Below are positions 9,258-18,232 of a DNA stretch of 64,000 nt, in pieces. Under the pieces are notes generated by a model that was given only the letters and a program-made list of their open reading frames with translations, was not told the origin of the DNA and searched no databases. The position numbers and the translations under genes were made by a program. Within the stretch, counting starts at the first letter, position 1, and the number at the start of each line of letters is the position of its first letter. This DNA comes from Psychromonas sp. CD1 (GTDB taxonomy: Bacteria; Pseudomonadota; Gammaproteobacteria; Enterobacterales; Psychromonadaceae): the NCBI RefSeq assembly GCF_002239585.1, contig NZ_NDFH01000003.1, positions 248,001-312,000 on the forward strand, read 5' to 3'.

Positions 9258-9878
9258 ATGAGTCAATTTTTATACGTGCATTCTGAAAATCCACAAGTTC
9301 GTTTTTTAACGAAAGCAGTAGATATATTAAAAAATAATGGTGTCATTATTTATCCAACTGATTCGGGTTATGCGTTAGGCTGTTTAATGGATAATAAGCA
9401 AGGTTTGGAGCGTATTTGTCATATACGCGATCTGGATAAAAAACATAACTTCACATTATTATGTCGAGATCTTTCTGAAATATCGACCTTCGCGCGCATT
9501 GATAATCAAGCGTATCGTATGTTAAAAAAGAACACGCCGGGGGCTTATACGTTTATTTTCAAATCAACGAAAGAGTTACCTAAACGGTTAATGAACCCAA
9601 GTAAACGCACGATTGGCATTCGAATTCCAGATAATATTATCGCGCTCGCCTTATTGGAAATGTTAGGTGAGCCATTGATGACCACCAGTTTGATTCTGCC
9701 CGGTAATGTGAGTACAGAATACGATCCTGAAGAAATACGAGATCAATTAGAAAATCAAGTTGATTTGATTCTAAATGGCGGTTATTTAGGGGAGTCTCCG
9801 ACAACAGTGATTGATTTTTCGGAAGATAGCCTCTCTATTTTAAGAGAAGGTGCGGGAGATTTAAGCCCTTTTCAATAA
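9258..9878 (+). CDS. yciO: YciO, Sua5/YrdC-like dsRNA-binding-fold protein
   Basis: This 206-residue protein of the Sua5/YciO/YrdC family shows IIYPTDSGYALGC near residue 32, KKHNFTLLCRDLSE near 62, GAYTFIFKST near 93 and TIGIRIPDN near 115. YrdC and Sua5 make threonylcarbamoyl-AMP for tRNA t6A; YciO is the paralogue whose contribution to t6A is reported as weak or uncertain, so the reaction is not asserted. It directly follows rnm with 3 bp between them, so they form an operon. Confidence 0.9.
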   Translation: MSQFLYVHSENPQVRFLTKAVDILKNNGVIIYPTDSGYALGCLMDNKQGLERICHIRDLDKKHNFTLLCRDLSEISTFARIDNQAYRMLKKNTPGAYTFIFKSTKELPKRLMNPSKRTIGIRIPDNIIALALLEMLGEPLMTTSLILPGNVSTEYDPEEIRDQLENQVDLILNGGYLGESPTTVIDFSEDSLSILREGAGDLSPFQ

Positions 9879-9891
9879 AATTTAAGCATGA

Positions 9892-9910
9892 TTGTGCATG
9901 TTATGCACAA
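9892..9910. other. Perfect 8-bp dyad upstream of rluB
   Basis: TTGTGCAT (9892-9899) and ATGCACAA (9903-9910) form a perfect inverted repeat with a 3-nt centre, 105 bp before the rluB start. No T run follows on either strand, so it does not look like a terminator; an operator or an mRNA hairpin is possible. Confidence 0.4.
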
Positions 9911-10014
9911 AAGAGTATAACGGGAATAAGTGATTAGTATTCCAAACAAACAATGATACAAGCTATATGAGCGAGTATCTGTTGGCATAATGAGAATTAC
10001 CCAAGGAGATAATT

Positions 10015-10902
10015 ATGAGTGAAAAGTTACAAAAAGTATTAGCACGATCGGGTCTTGGATCTCGTCGAAAAATGGAGACGGTTATCCAAGAGGGACGTGT
10101 TAGCGTGGACGGACAAGTTGTTGGTCTAGGTACGCGAGTTACCGAAGGGCAAATTTTACGGGTTGATGGGCACTCGGTGAAATATATTACGCAGGAAGCG
10201 ACAGTTTGTCGGATATTATCCTATAACAAACCAGAAGGTGAAGTGTGTACGCGTAGCGATGAAGAAGGGCGGAAAACGGTATTTGAGCGTTTACCTCGTT
10301 TAAATGGGGCGCGTTGGATCTCTATTGGGCGTCTAGATATTAACACCTCGGGATTATTATTATTTACGACCGATGGTGAATTTGCAAACCGTATGATGCA
10401 TCCGAGCCACGAAGTTGAACGTGAATATGCGGTGCGTATATTTGGTGAAGTTGATGAAGCAATGCTTAATCGACTCCGTATGGGTGTGAAATTAGAAGAT
10501 GGCGAAGCTAAGTTTTTATCTATTAAAGAGTCAGGAAAAGATGCAGGCGGAGAAGGTATTAATCGCTGGTATCATGTTGTTTTAACAGAAGGTCGTACAC
10601 GTGAAGTACGGCGTTTATGGGAAAGCCAAGGTGTACAAGTAAGCCGTTTAATGCGTGTACGTTATGGACATCTGCACTTAGATAAACAGCTTCCACAAGG
10701 TGGTTGGGTCGAATTAAATTTAAAAGAAGTGAATTATTTTAGAAAACTGGTAGATTTACCAAAAGAGACCGAGACAAAAGTACGTGTAGATGATAATAAA
10801 ACGAAAAATGCCCAAGCGCGTATTCGACGCGCGGTAAAAAAACATAATCAACATCGTAAAGCGGGAGGACGCCGCCGTAGCACGGCACGAACTCGCCATT
10901 AA
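10015..10902 (+). CDS. rluB: 23S rRNA pseudouridine(2605) synthase
   Basis: The 295-residue protein has an N-terminal S4 RNA-binding domain (residues 1-60, starting [16 protein letters not shown]) and an RsuA/RluB catalytic domain. The catalytic Asp lies in [17 protein letters not shown] near residue 105, followed by EREYAVRI and [11 protein letters not shown] basic, disordered tail rich in Arg and Lys (about residues 255-295) matches RluB rather than RsuA or RluE. It modifies U2605 of 23S rRNA. An AAGGAG site lies 7 bp before the ATG and a strong terminator follows. Confidence 0.93.
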   Translation: MSEKLQKVLARSGLGSRRKMETVIQEGRVSVDGQVVGLGTRVTEGQILRVDGHSVKYITQEATVCRILSYNKPEGEVCTRSDEEGRKTVFERLPRLNGARWISIGRLDINTSGLLLFTTDGEFANRMMHPSHEVEREYAVRIFGEVDEAMLNRLRMGVKLEDGEAKFLSIKESGKDAGGEGINRWYHVVLTEGRTREVRRLWESQGVQVSRLMRVRYGHLHLDKQLPQGGWVELNLKEVNYFRKLVDLPKETETKVRVDDNKTKNAQARIRRAVKKHNQHRKAGGRRRSTARTRH

Positions 10903-10932
10903 AAAAACGAGTAAAATTGTTTGATGTATTAG

Positions 10933-10965
10933 AAAAAAAGCAAAGCCCTTGGCTTTGCTTTTTTT
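10933..10965 (+). terminator. Strong terminator after rluB
   Basis: GCAAAGCC (10940-10947) and GGCTTTGC (10951-10958) form an 8-bp stem with a CTT loop. It is preceded by seven A and followed by seven T, so it may work in both directions. Confidence 0.9.
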
Positions 10966-11046
10966 GCATTAAAAACAAAGAGATTTTTTAATACCACGAT
11001 TTTTTTGTGATTTTTGGAATATTAAATGATATTTATGATCAAAAGC

Positions 11047-11156
11047 ATATAAGTACATAAACAATATCATTTTCATTTCTTGTTTTATAAATAAATGTTA
11101 AATATAAGTACATAAACAATATCATTTTCATTTCTTGTTTTATAAATAAATGTTAA
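11047..11156. repeat. Perfect 55-bp tandem duplication upstream of galU
   Basis: Bases 11047-11101 are repeated exactly at 11102-11156. The unit begins ATATAAGTACATAAAC and ends AATGTTAA, and is very AT-rich. The second copy ends 38 bp before the galU start, so the duplication lies in the galU promoter region and could double a promoter or operator. The 292-bp gap between rluB and galU otherwise holds only the rluB terminator. Confidence 0.95.
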
Positions 11157-11194
11157 ATTCACCAGTAGATCCCATTAACTTTGAGTAAAAACTT

Positions 11195-12025
11195 ATGATC
11201 AAAAAATGTTTATTTCCCGCCGCTGGATATGGCACTCGTTTTTTACCTGCGACTAAATCTATGCCTAAAGAGATGATGCCGATAGTGAATAAACCTTTGA
11301 TTGAATTTGGTGTTGATGAGGCTCTCGAGGCGGGAATGAGCGACATCTGTATTGTCACAGGACGTGGTAAACACTCATTAATGGATCATTTTGATATTAA
11401 TTATGAACTTGAGCATCAAATAAGTGGCACGGTAAAAGAAAAGAAATTAAAAGATATTCGCTTGATCATGGACAAAGCGAGTTTTACTTTCATTCGTCAA
11501 CGTGAAATGAAAGGTCTGGGCCATGCAATTTTAACGGGAGAAAAATTAATTGGAGATGAGGCTTTTGCGGTAGTTCTTGCCGATGATTTATGTGTCAAAG
11601 ATGGTGCAGAACAAGGCGTTTTATCTCAAATGGTAGCGTTATACGATAAGTATAAATGCTCAATTGTGGCTGTAGAATCAGTTCCTGAAAATGAGACGCA
11701 TAAATATGGAATTGTTCAAGGAACAAGAATCGATGATAACTTATACCGTGTAGAAAATATGGTAGAAAAACCAGAGCCAGGAACAGCCCCTAGTAACATG
11801 GCTATTATTGGACGCTATATATTAACACCGGATATTTTTGAAATATTAAAAAACACGCAGCCAGGAAAAGCGGGTGAGATTCAAATTACAGATGCATTAT
11901 TAGAACAAGCTAAAAAGGGTCGTGTTTTAGCTTATAAGTTTAAAGGGAAGCGTTTTGATTGTGGGAGTATCCCCGGATTTATTGAGGCGACAAATTATGT
12001 TTATGAAAACGTATATCAGGAATAA
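11195..12025 (+). CDS. galU: UTP-glucose-1-phosphate uridylyltransferase
   Basis: This 276-residue nucleotidyltransferase makes UDP-glucose for polysaccharide and lipopolysaccharide synthesis. It starts with the nucleotide-binding signature FPAAGYGTRFLPATKSMPKE and contains KEMMPIVNKP, GLGHAI near residue 110, VVLADDL near 127, VEKPEPG near 193 and KRFDCGS near 253. The length is slightly shorter than E. coli GalU (302) because of a short C-terminus, as in related GalU/GtaB enzymes. No strong Shine-Dalgarno is visible before the ATG. The stop codon is followed in the same frame by the lrgB remnant. Confidence 0.95.
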   Translation: MIKKCLFPAAGYGTRFLPATKSMPKEMMPIVNKPLIEFGVDEALEAGMSDICIVTGRGKHSLMDHFDINYELEHQISGTVKEKKLKDIRLIMDKASFTFIRQREMKGLGHAILTGEKLIGDEAFAVVLADDLCVKDGAEQGVLSQMVALYDKYKCSIVAVESVPENETHKYGIVQGTRIDDNLYRVENMVEKPEPGTAPSNMAIIGRYILTPDIFEILKNTQPGKAGEIQITDALLEQAKKGRVLAYKFKGKRFDCGSIPGFIEATNYVYENVYQE

Positions 12026-12505
12026 ATTAAGATCACCTTTAAAAAAAGAGAAAATATTACTGAAACTATAGACAATGATTATCCGTGGGGTCTATTAAGT
12101 TGCTTAATGGCAGTTTTTATCGGCTTTATTTTTGCTTTTTATCTGTTGCCTTTATTAGGCAGTGGCGCCGAATTATCCGGCACACTTGCGCCTCAATCTA
12201 TTACTACACCTATCGCGGTGCAAGTGAGTCAAAGTTTACATGGTATTGTTTCATTAACGGCAGCCATTGTCGTTTTTGTCGGTTTACTTGGTGCAACATT
12301 TGGTTTTAGTTTGCTTAAGCTAGTAGGAGTAAAAAATAAACAGGCGGTGGGGCTTGCTATCGGCTGTGCATCACATGTTTTAGGCACGGCAAAAGCATTA
12401 GAAAACGATCAAGAAATCGGAGCATTCTCATCGTTAGCATTAATTGTTTGTGCGATTTTAACCGCCATATTGATGCCGATTTTATTTCATTTTTTGATTG
12501 TTTAA
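12026..12505 (+). pseudogene. Truncated LrgB/YohK (CidB) family membrane protein remnant
   Basis: The first ATG in this frame is at 12107 and would give 132 residues. They match only the C-terminal half of LrgB-family proteins, which are about 230 residues: LAPQSITTPIAVQV, VFVGLLGATFG, AVGLAIGCASHVLGTAKA and EIGAFSSLALIVCAI. The open frame continues upstream to the galU stop with a Trp-Gly-Leu-Leu start of the first remaining helix, but the roughly 90 N-terminal residues and a proper start are missing. No lrgA partner is present. LrgA/LrgB are holin-like or metabolite export proteins. A deletion fusing galU's 3' flank to an lrgB tail is the simplest explanation. Confidence 0.8.
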
Positions 12506-12609
12506 AGAGCTCGCGGATTTCAGTCGCTAGTGCGACACATTGAATTTTTCATCGGATTTCATCATTACCTAAAAAGTAATAAGCTTATATTAACGGTAAA
12601 GTATTAAAC

Positions 12610-13263
12610 TTAATCCGGTGCATAACCATCCTTCGCTAAACATTTCCCATCGAGCTCTGCGTTACCCGCATTTAGCTTTAAACGGCCTGATAAAAACCAT
12701 TGTGCACTCAATGGATAAATTAAATGCTCTTGTGTGTGTACTCTAGCACTTAATTCTGCCACATTATCATCGTCAAAGATGGGTACTTTTGCTTGTAATA
12801 CAACCGGACCATTATCAATTTCAGGGGTAACAAAATGAACGCTTGCCCCATGTTCCTTTTCCGCATTATCAATCGCTCGTTGATGCGTATTAATACCTTG
12901 ATACTTTGGTAGTAAGGAGGGATGAATATTAAGCATTTTATGTCCATATTGGCGCACAAAGGGTTTGCCGAGTATGCGCATAAACCCTGCTAATAATATA
13001 AGATCTGGTTGCAATTTTTCAATTTGAACCGTCAATAACGCATCGTACTCTAACGGAGAGATATCTGTATCACTACTGATAACAAGGTGTTTAATCTGTG
13101 CATCTTTTGCTCGAGTTAAGCCATAAGCGTCGGCATTATTACTAATCACCAATACAATTTCAGAAGCCCCGATATTTTCTTTTGGGAGGTGTAGTTTTTC
13201 AATTAAAGCTTGTAAATTACTACCGTCACCAGAGATAAGTACGATGATTTTTTTTGTTTGCAT
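12610..13263 (-). CDS. purN: Phosphoribosylglycinamide formyltransferase 1
   Basis: This 217-residue enzyme transfers the formyl group of 10-formyl-THF to GAR in purine synthesis. The signature ends of the family are visible: VLISGDGSNLQALIE near residue 10, LLAGFMRIL near 92, MLNIHPSLLPKYQG near 107 with the catalytic Asn and His, and GASVHFVTPEIDNGP near 135 with the catalytic Asp. It lies 3 bp after purM, so purMN is one transcription unit. Confidence 0.97.
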   Translation of the reverse strand: MQTKKIIVLISGDGSNLQALIEKLHLPKENIGASEIVLVISNNADAYGLTRAKDAQIKHLVISSDTDISPLEYDALLTVQIEKLQPDLILLAGFMRILGKPFVRQYGHKMLNIHPSLLPKYQGINTHQRAIDNAEKEHGASVHFVTPEIDNGPVVLQAKVPIFDDDNVAELSARVHTQEHLIYPLSAQWFLSGRLKLNAGNAELDGKCLAKDGYAPD

Positions 13264-13266
13264 AGT

Positions 13267-14307
13267 TTATTTTATCTCAACTTGTGCACTATCATCTGTA
13301 GCATCTGCAATGTAGCCTAATAACCAAGCCTTTTCACCGTGCTCGTTTAATATATCGATGGCTTTTTGTTTTTCACTATCTGGCACTACAATGACAAGTC
13401 CAACACCACAGTTAAATGTGCGATACATCTCATTTTCAGTGACGTTGCCATTTTTTTGTAACCAAGTAAATATTTCTGGCCATTGCCAGCTTGCACCATC
13501 AATAACGGCTTTATTTCCCTGGGGTAGTACGCGAGGAATGTTTTCCCAGAATCCGCCACCAGTAATATGTGATATGGCATGTACTGAGCAGTTTTTAATT
13601 AATTTTAGTGTTGATTTTACATAAATTTTAGTTGGGGTTAATAATGTATCACCTAATGTTGAATTCCCAAAAGGAGCATCAGTATCTGCATTAGACACTT
13701 CTAAAATTTTGCGGATAAGAGAGTAACCGTTAGAGTGTGGTCCGCTTGATGCAACAGCGATAAGCGCATCGCCACTAGTGACTTTAGTACCATCTATAAC
13801 TTCAGACTTTTCAACAATACCGACACAAAACCCTGCAATGTCATAATCATCTTTCGCGTACATACCCGGCATTTCTGCTGTTTCACCGCCAATTAAAGAA
13901 CAATTAGATTGTAAACAACCTTCACCAATCCCTGTAATCACGGATGCTGCAACATCTACATCTAATTTTCCCGTAGCATAATAATCGAGGAAGAAAAGAG
14001 GCTCTGCACCTTGTACAATTAAATCATTGACACACATAGCGACTAAATCAATACCGACACTATCGTGTTTTTTAAGGTCAATAGCTAAACGTAGTTTAGT
14101 ACCTACACCGTCAGTCCCTGCTACTAACAAAGGTTCTTTATAACCGGCTGGAATTTGGCATAAAGCTCCAAACCCACCGAGACCACCCATTACTTCTGGG
14201 CGTTTAGTTCGTTTTGCCACACCTTTAATTCGTTCAACTAATGCTGTACCGGCGTCAATATCTACACCCGCGTCTTTATAGCTTAAAGAGGTTTTTTCGT
14301 TGCTCAC
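13267..14307 (-). CDS. purM: Phosphoribosylformylglycinamidine cyclo-ligase (AIR synthetase)
   Basis: This ATP-dependent enzyme forms AIR from FGAM. I place the start at the GTG at 14307, giving [20 protein letters not shown] and 346 residues, because GAGGA lies 8 bases upstream; a TTG at 14322 would overlap that site. Typical motifs are present: [42 protein letters not shown] (cited here as MCVNDL and [10 protein letters not shown]), [11 protein letters not shown], and [12 protein letters not shown]. It heads the purMN operon, divergent from the DUF2066 gene. No convincing PurR box was seen in the 99-bp gap. Confidence 0.96.
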   Translation of the reverse strand: MSNEKTSLSYKDAGVDIDAGTALVERIKGVAKRTKRPEVMGGLGGFGALCQIPAGYKEPLLVAGTDGVGTKLRLAIDLKKHDSVGIDLVAMCVNDLIVQGAEPLFFLDYYATGKLDVDVAASVITGIGEGCLQSNCSLIGGETAEMPGMYAKDDYDIAGFCVGIVEKSEVIDGTKVTSGDALIAVASSGPHSNGYSLIRKILEVSNADTDAPFGNSTLGDTLLTPTKIYVKSTLKLIKNCSVHAISHITGGGFWENIPRVLPQGNKAVIDGASWQWPEIFTWLQKNGNVTENEMYRTFNCGVGLVIVVPDSEKQKAIDILNEHGEKAWLLGYIADATDDSAQVEIK

Positions 14308-14331
14308 TTGCAATCCTCGCAAAATTAAGTG

Positions 14332-14350
14332 AAAAGCGCTTATCGCTTTT
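14332..14350. other. 7-bp dyad in the purM / DUF2066 divergent region
   Basis: AAAAGCG (14332-14338) and CGCTTTT (14344-14350) flank a 5-nt centre between the two divergent genes. It could be a hairpin in the purM leader or an operator; it does not match the PurR consensus. Confidence 0.35.
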
Positions 14351-14406
14351 ATTTGAGTTGTAAAACTAAACGCATTTTAACAGTCTATTATCTTATAGGG
14401 GGCAGA

Positions 14407-15459
14407 ATGACGTCATTCTCAGTAAAACAATTATTTTTTATATTGATGATAGTGACTTTTTGTGGGTCAACTATTGCATTACAATCTATGGATCCTTATC
14501 AAGGTAAAATAGTTGCTCAATCAGGAAAAAAAGAGTCCGCGTTAAAAATGTTAGCTTTTAAGCAAGTATTTGTAAAAGTTTCTGGCAATAAGGAAGTGAA
14601 TCATTTGCCTGGAAGTCAACTTTCATTAAATGAAATAAATTCATTCATTGAACAGTTTTCGTATCAAAAAGGGGCTGTACATACTTATTTTATAGCAAGC
14701 TTTGATGCACAAAAAATTAATAAAGCGCTTCACGATTTACAACAACCAATTTGGGGAGAAACACGACCAACCACATTGATTTGGCTAGTTAAAAGTGATC
14801 AACTTGGGCGTGATATCGTGTCAGATAGTTATTTGCAACGTCGCGCAGATAAAGTGTTGTCGGAATCTATCGTGCAGCAACAATTTGCACGAGGTATCCC
14901 GTTGCAATTCCCCTTAATGGATTTAGATGATAGTTTGGCCGTATCGGTTACTGATATTTCAGGACGTTTTTATAGAGTATTGACCAGTGCATCTAAACGT
15001 TACCATGTGGCTAATTTTGTGAGCGCCGAGTTGTTACAAATTAATGCGCAGCAATGGGAATTATCTTGGCAATTACTGACTAACACTACACAGAATCAAG
15101 TTTTACTCTCTGGTATGCAACGCGGGGAAAAATCACAAGTAATCGAACAGATGCTAGATGCTATAAGTGATTATTATGCGCATCAATACGCCATTTTAGA
15201 ACAAACGGGTGGGAAGTTTTCTCAAATCATTCATATAAATGGCATTGACTCGTTAACGCGTATGACCCAATTACATCAGCTACTATCTAAAATGGAATCT
15301 GTTGCTTCTTATCAGATTTTAAATGTAGATCAAAATGTAGTTAATATTAACGTTAATATTAAAGGAGGATTACAAAGTTTTGCAAATGCTTTCGAAATAC
15401 AGCCACATTTGCGGGCAGTGTCATCAGAAAGTGAACCTTTTTCCTTTAATTGGCAGTAA
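14407..15459 (+). CDS. DUF2066 domain-containing protein
   Basis: The start ATG at 14407 has a GGGGGCAG site and begins with a signal peptide (basic start, hydrophobic core about residues 8-22, likely cleaved near residue 25), so the 350-residue product is probably periplasmic or membrane-attached. The rest is mixed alpha/beta with an early ALKMLAFKQVFVKVSGNKE stretch typical of DUF2066, and RPTTLIWLV near residue 120. An in-frame start at 14329 is rejected because it would hide the signal peptide. Its place directly before hda is conserved in Vibrio and Shewanella relatives as I recall. The function is unknown. Confidence 0.8.
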   Translation: MTSFSVKQLFFILMIVTFCGSTIALQSMDPYQGKIVAQSGKKESALKMLAFKQVFVKVSGNKEVNHLPGSQLSLNEINSFIEQFSYQKGAVHTYFIASFDAQKINKALHDLQQPIWGETRPTTLIWLVKSDQLGRDIVSDSYLQRRADKVLSESIVQQQFARGIPLQFPLMDLDDSLAVSVTDISGRFYRVLTSASKRYHVANFVSAELLQINAQQWELSWQLLTNTTQNQVLLSGMQRGEKSQVIEQMLDAISDYYAHQYAILEQTGGKFSQIIHINGIDSLTRMTQLHQLLSKMESVASYQILNVDQNVVNINVNIKGGLQSFANAFEIQPHLRAVSSESEPFSFNWQ

Positions 15460-15467
15460 GGAGAGTT

Positions 15468-16196
15468 ATGCCTCAAGATGAATTACGTTTTCAATATCCA
15501 TTACTTGCATTAAAATTCCCGGATGATGAAACTTTTGCTAGTTTTTATCCGGGACAAAATGCAAGTTTATTGACGCAGTTAAAAAATAGTGCGGTTGGTT
15601 TAGGAGAATCTGTTCTTTATATGTGGGGCGATGCGGGTAGTGGTCGGTCTCACTTATTACATGCTCTATGTAGTGAGGTGGATGAAAGAGGTGAAAGTGT
15701 TTCATATATTCCATTGCACCATTATCAAAGTATGAGTTTAGATATTTTTGAAAATATGGAATCTGTTACGTTAGTCTGTATTGATAACATAGATGCGATA
15801 GCGGGGAATATTGAATGGGAAAAAGCACTGTTTAATTTTTATAATCGCTGGTTAGATAATAAAGATAATCGTTCGGTCGGGGCAAGTTTGGTGCTGAGCG
15901 CAATGCATTTACCTAAACAACTTGGAATTCAATTAAAAGATCTTGTTTCACGTTTTGAATGGGGAGCCTGTTATCATTTGGAGTCTCTCAACGATGAAGA
16001 AAAATTAGGGGCGTTGCAATTGCGCGCGCAATTAAAAGGGATGAAACTACCTGTTGATGTGGGACGTTTTTTATTAAATAGACTCTCTCGAGAGATGGAT
16101 ACGCTATTAGATACTCTTGATCGTTTAGATAATGCATCATTAGAAGCAAAACGGAAATTAACGATCCCTTTTGTAAAAGAAGTGCTGGATTTATAA
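15468..16196 (+). CDS. hda: DnaA regulatory inactivator Hda
   Basis: This is a DnaA-like AAA protein without the DNA-binding domain. With clamp DnaN it triggers hydrolysis of DnaA-bound ATP and so prevents re-initiation of replication. The start is the ATG at 15468 preceded by AAGGAG, giving 242 residues; the in-frame upstream start lies inside the previous gene. The Walker A region is MWGDAGSGRSHLLHAL (about residues 50-65) and Walker B is LVCIDNIDAI. The clamp-binding N-terminus LRFQYPLLAL, related to QLSLPL, is retained. It sits 8 bp after the DUF2066 stop. Confidence 0.92.
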   Translation: MPQDELRFQYPLLALKFPDDETFASFYPGQNASLLTQLKNSAVGLGESVLYMWGDAGSGRSHLLHALCSEVDERGESVSYIPLHHYQSMSLDIFENMESVTLVCIDNIDAIAGNIEWEKALFNFYNRWLDNKDNRSVGASLVLSAMHLPKQLGIQLKDLVSRFEWGACYHLESLNDEEKLGALQLRAQLKGMKLPVDVGRFLLNRLSREMDTLLDTLDRLDNASLEAKRKLTIPFVKEVLDL

Positions 16197-16343
16197 CAAA
16201 TTTCTATAAGGGGTGTTATTTTTGACCTGTGCGAGCATTAAAGCTCTGTTTAGTATTTTTGAGTAATAAGAGAAAGGTTACTTTAAAGTCGCTATAGCAC
16301 ATTTAAGAAGAGATAAAACTATCTAAAATTTTAATAGTCTCTT

Positions 16344-16376
16344 AAATAATAACAAACAATGGGTTTGTTATTATTT
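16344..16376. terminator. Long hairpin between convergent hda and arsC-like genes
   Basis: Fourteen bases (16344-16357) pair perfectly with 16363-16376 around an AATGG loop. The outer part is A on the left and T on the right, so it can serve as a bidirectional terminator for hda (plus) and the arsC-like gene (minus). Confidence 0.7.
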
Positions 16377-16406
16377 AAATTAATTATTCTTATTTTGTTT
16401 GATCTG

Positions 16407-16757
16407 TTAAATGATTTCTAATACCGATTCCGGCGGACGTCCAATACGTGCTTTATTATTTGCCAGCACAATGGGCCGTTCAATCAACATTGGGTTGTTG
16501 AGCATTGCATTAAGCAATGTGTTTTCATCCATAGTAGGTGTTAATGCCAGCGCTTTGTAAATATCTTCTTTAGTACGAATTAATTGATGTGCAGAGTTAT
16601 AGCCAAGTAAACCTATAATTTGCTGTAATTGTTTTTTTGTAGGGGGAGATTTTAAATATTCAATGACCGTAACATTATTTTTTTGGATGTTAATTAGGGA
16701 TAATGTAGCACGACTTTTGGTGCAATGCGGATTGTGGAAAATAGTGATATCAGTCAT
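16407..16757 (-). CDS. ArsC/YfgD family reductase-like protein
   Basis: The start is set at the ATG at 16757, which has an AAAGGAG site, giving 116 residues beginning MTDITIFHNPHCTKSRATL. The Cys in NPHCTKSR corresponds to the arsenate reductase nucleophile. The following segments IEYLKSPPTKKQL, NPMLIERPIV and ARIGRPPESVLEII match YfgD, the paralogue of glutaredoxin-linked ArsC. Whether it reduces arsenate or has another thiol role is not known; no ars operon surrounds it. The gene lies next to hda, as yfgD does in E. coli, which supports the YfgD-type assignment. Confidence 0.85.
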   Translation of the reverse strand: MTDITIFHNPHCTKSRATLSLINIQKNNVTVIEYLKSPPTKKQLQQIIGLLGYNSAHQLIRTKEDIYKALALTPTMDENTLLNAMLNNPMLIERPIVLANNKARIGRPPESVLEII

Positions 16758-16768
16758 TTTAACTCCTT

Positions 16769-17209
16769 TTATAGTGCAGGCCATGTGGCGATATACTCAT
16801 CTAAGTAATGAATGTTAATTTCTGTTTCGGAGACCGTTTTACCTCGAATAGAAAATCCACCTTTATGCATGGCGGATTGATTGCCTGTGAGCAACGGGTG
16901 CCAGTGTGGTAATGGTTGGCCTTTAATCAAAAGGAGGTAAGCACAGTTTTTGGGTAACCAGTGAAATTGTTCAATATCATCTAGAGAAACTTTGACACAG
17001 CTTTTAACGTATTTAAAGCGTTGCTCGTAGTGACGGCATTGGCATGATTTTGTGTGTAGTAGTTTACAAGCTACATTAGTAAAATGCAGCTCTTCGGTTG
17101 CATCATCAATGATTTTATGTAAACAACATTTTCCGCAACCATCACAAAGAGATTCCCATTCTTCTTTAGTCATTTGTGCTAAGGTTTTTTCTTTCCAAAA
17201 ATGGCTCAT
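16769..17209 (-). CDS. ycgN: YcgN family (UPF0260) cysteine cluster protein
   Basis: The 146-residue product starts with WKEKTLAQMTKEEWESLCDGCGKCCLHK, quoted here only as its parts EEWESLCDGCGKCCLHK. CDGCGKCC plus later Cys residues in NVACK, KSCQCRHYEQR and LPKNCAYL form the cysteine cluster of the YkgJ/UPF0260 family, thought to bind iron or zinc. LPHWHPLLTG near residue 110 is strongly conserved. Function is unknown. It lies 2 bp after the transglycosylase gene and 11 bp before the arsC-like gene. Confidence 0.9.
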   Translation of the reverse strand: MSHFWKEKTLAQMTKEEWESLCDGCGKCCLHKIIDDATEELHFTNVACKLLHTKSCQCRHYEQRFKYVKSCVKVSLDDIEQFHWLPKNCAYLLLIKGQPLPHWHPLLTGNQSAMHKGGFSIRGKTVSETEINIHYLDEYIATWPAL

Positions 17210-17211
17210 TA

Positions 17212-18231
17212 CTAATTATTACTCGTTGTTGGGGGATTAATGCGTGGATGATTAATGCGTTCTGCAAGATAACTTACCGCACTAGCAAAATAATAAGATC
17301 GATTCCAATGCATCAGCACTTCGTAATTGTTATAAACAAGAAGAACACGACTTCCGTTTTCATCAGGTTTAATGATCGAAGCTTGTATATCTACTTTAGG
17401 TAATACGCCTCCTTCAAAACGACGAATACCTACATCTTGCCATTGTTGTAAACTTTTCTTGATTTTTAAACCGAGCAGTTTGTTATCAAAGTTTTTCGGC
17501 AGTGTGACTTGTCGTCCCCATGTTTCAGAGTCGTCCCAACCTTCTGTTTTTAAATAATTGGCGGCGGATGCAAAGACATCACCAAGATTTGACCAAATAT
17601 CTTTTTTCCCATCGCCATCATAGTCCACGGCATAATTAAGGTAAGACGTTGGCATAAATTGTATTTGGCCCATTGCGCCAGCCCATGAGCCGAGGAATGC
17701 TTTTTTATCAATATAGCCAGCATCTAAAATAGATAGAGCAGCAAACAATTGTTTTTTAAATAAAGCTTCACGACGACCTTCATAAGCCATGGTGCTTAGT
17801 GAGGAAATGACGTTATATTTACCCGTTAATCGGCCAAAATTACTTTCAATGCCCCATAGTGCGACAATAAAACGTGGTTGTACGCCGTATTTTTGGCCTA
17901 CATCATGGAGTAGATTGTAATTGTCATGATAAGCTTTGCGTGCACGTTCTACTTTCCATTCGGGTACTGCACGTTTTAAATAGTCGTCGAGTGTTAATTT
18001 AAACTGAGGTTGTTGTTTGTCGGAACTGACACTACGTTGTAAAAATTTAACATTTTCAAAGGCATTATTAACCATATCCGAGCTGAAACCTTTTGTGATA
18101 GCTTCACTTTTTAAGTTGTTAATATAGTCATTAAAGGGTAACTTTTCTGCATAGGCAATATTATTGGCTAAAATAGCGGTGACGAAGATATTAAGTATGC
18201 AGCGAAGGTTTTTTTTGTGCATTAATGCCAT
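17212..18231 (-). CDS. MltB-family lytic murein transglycosylase
   Basis: The 339-residue protein has an N-terminal signal peptide (AILANNIAYAEK, likely cleaved after residue 28) but no lipobox, so it is periplasmic and soluble, unlike E. coli MltB. The catalytic Glu is in ALWGIESNFGRLTG near residue 125. Also present are AGAMGQIQFMPTSYLNYAVD and DGDGKKDIWSNLGDVFASAANYL, typical of the MltB_2 subgroup; the C-terminal peptidoglycan-binding domain of some relatives is absent. It cleaves glycan strands to anhydromuropeptides. An AAGGAACG site precedes the ATG, overlapping the end of ycgL. Confidence 0.9.
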   Translation of the reverse strand: MALMHKKNLRCILNIFVTAILANNIAYAEKLPFNDYINNLKSEAITKGFSSDMVNNAFENVKFLQRSVSSDKQQPQFKLTLDDYLKRAVPEWKVERARKAYHDNYNLLHDVGQKYGVQPRFIVALWGIESNFGRLTGKYNVISSLSTMAYEGRREALFKKQLFAALSILDAGYIDKKAFLGSWAGAMGQIQFMPTSYLNYAVDYDGDGKKDIWSNLGDVFASAANYLKTEGWDDSETWGRQVTLPKNFDNKLLGLKIKKSLQQWQDVGIRRFEGGVLPKVDIQASIIKPDENGSRVLLVYNNYEVLMHWNRSYYFASAVSYLAERINHPRINPPTTSNN

Positions 18232-18232
18232 G

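Noticed and set aside
12107-12505. A functional small membrane protein gene
   Set aside because: Its sequence aligns with only the second half of LrgB proteins and lacks a start at the matching position, so a remnant is more likely.
13267-14307. PurR box before purMN
   Set aside because: No match to ACGCAAACGTTTGCGT in the divergent region.
14329-14406. Extended start of the DUF2066 gene
   Set aside because: It would place a basic stretch before the signal peptide and the ATG at 14407 has a strong ribosome site.
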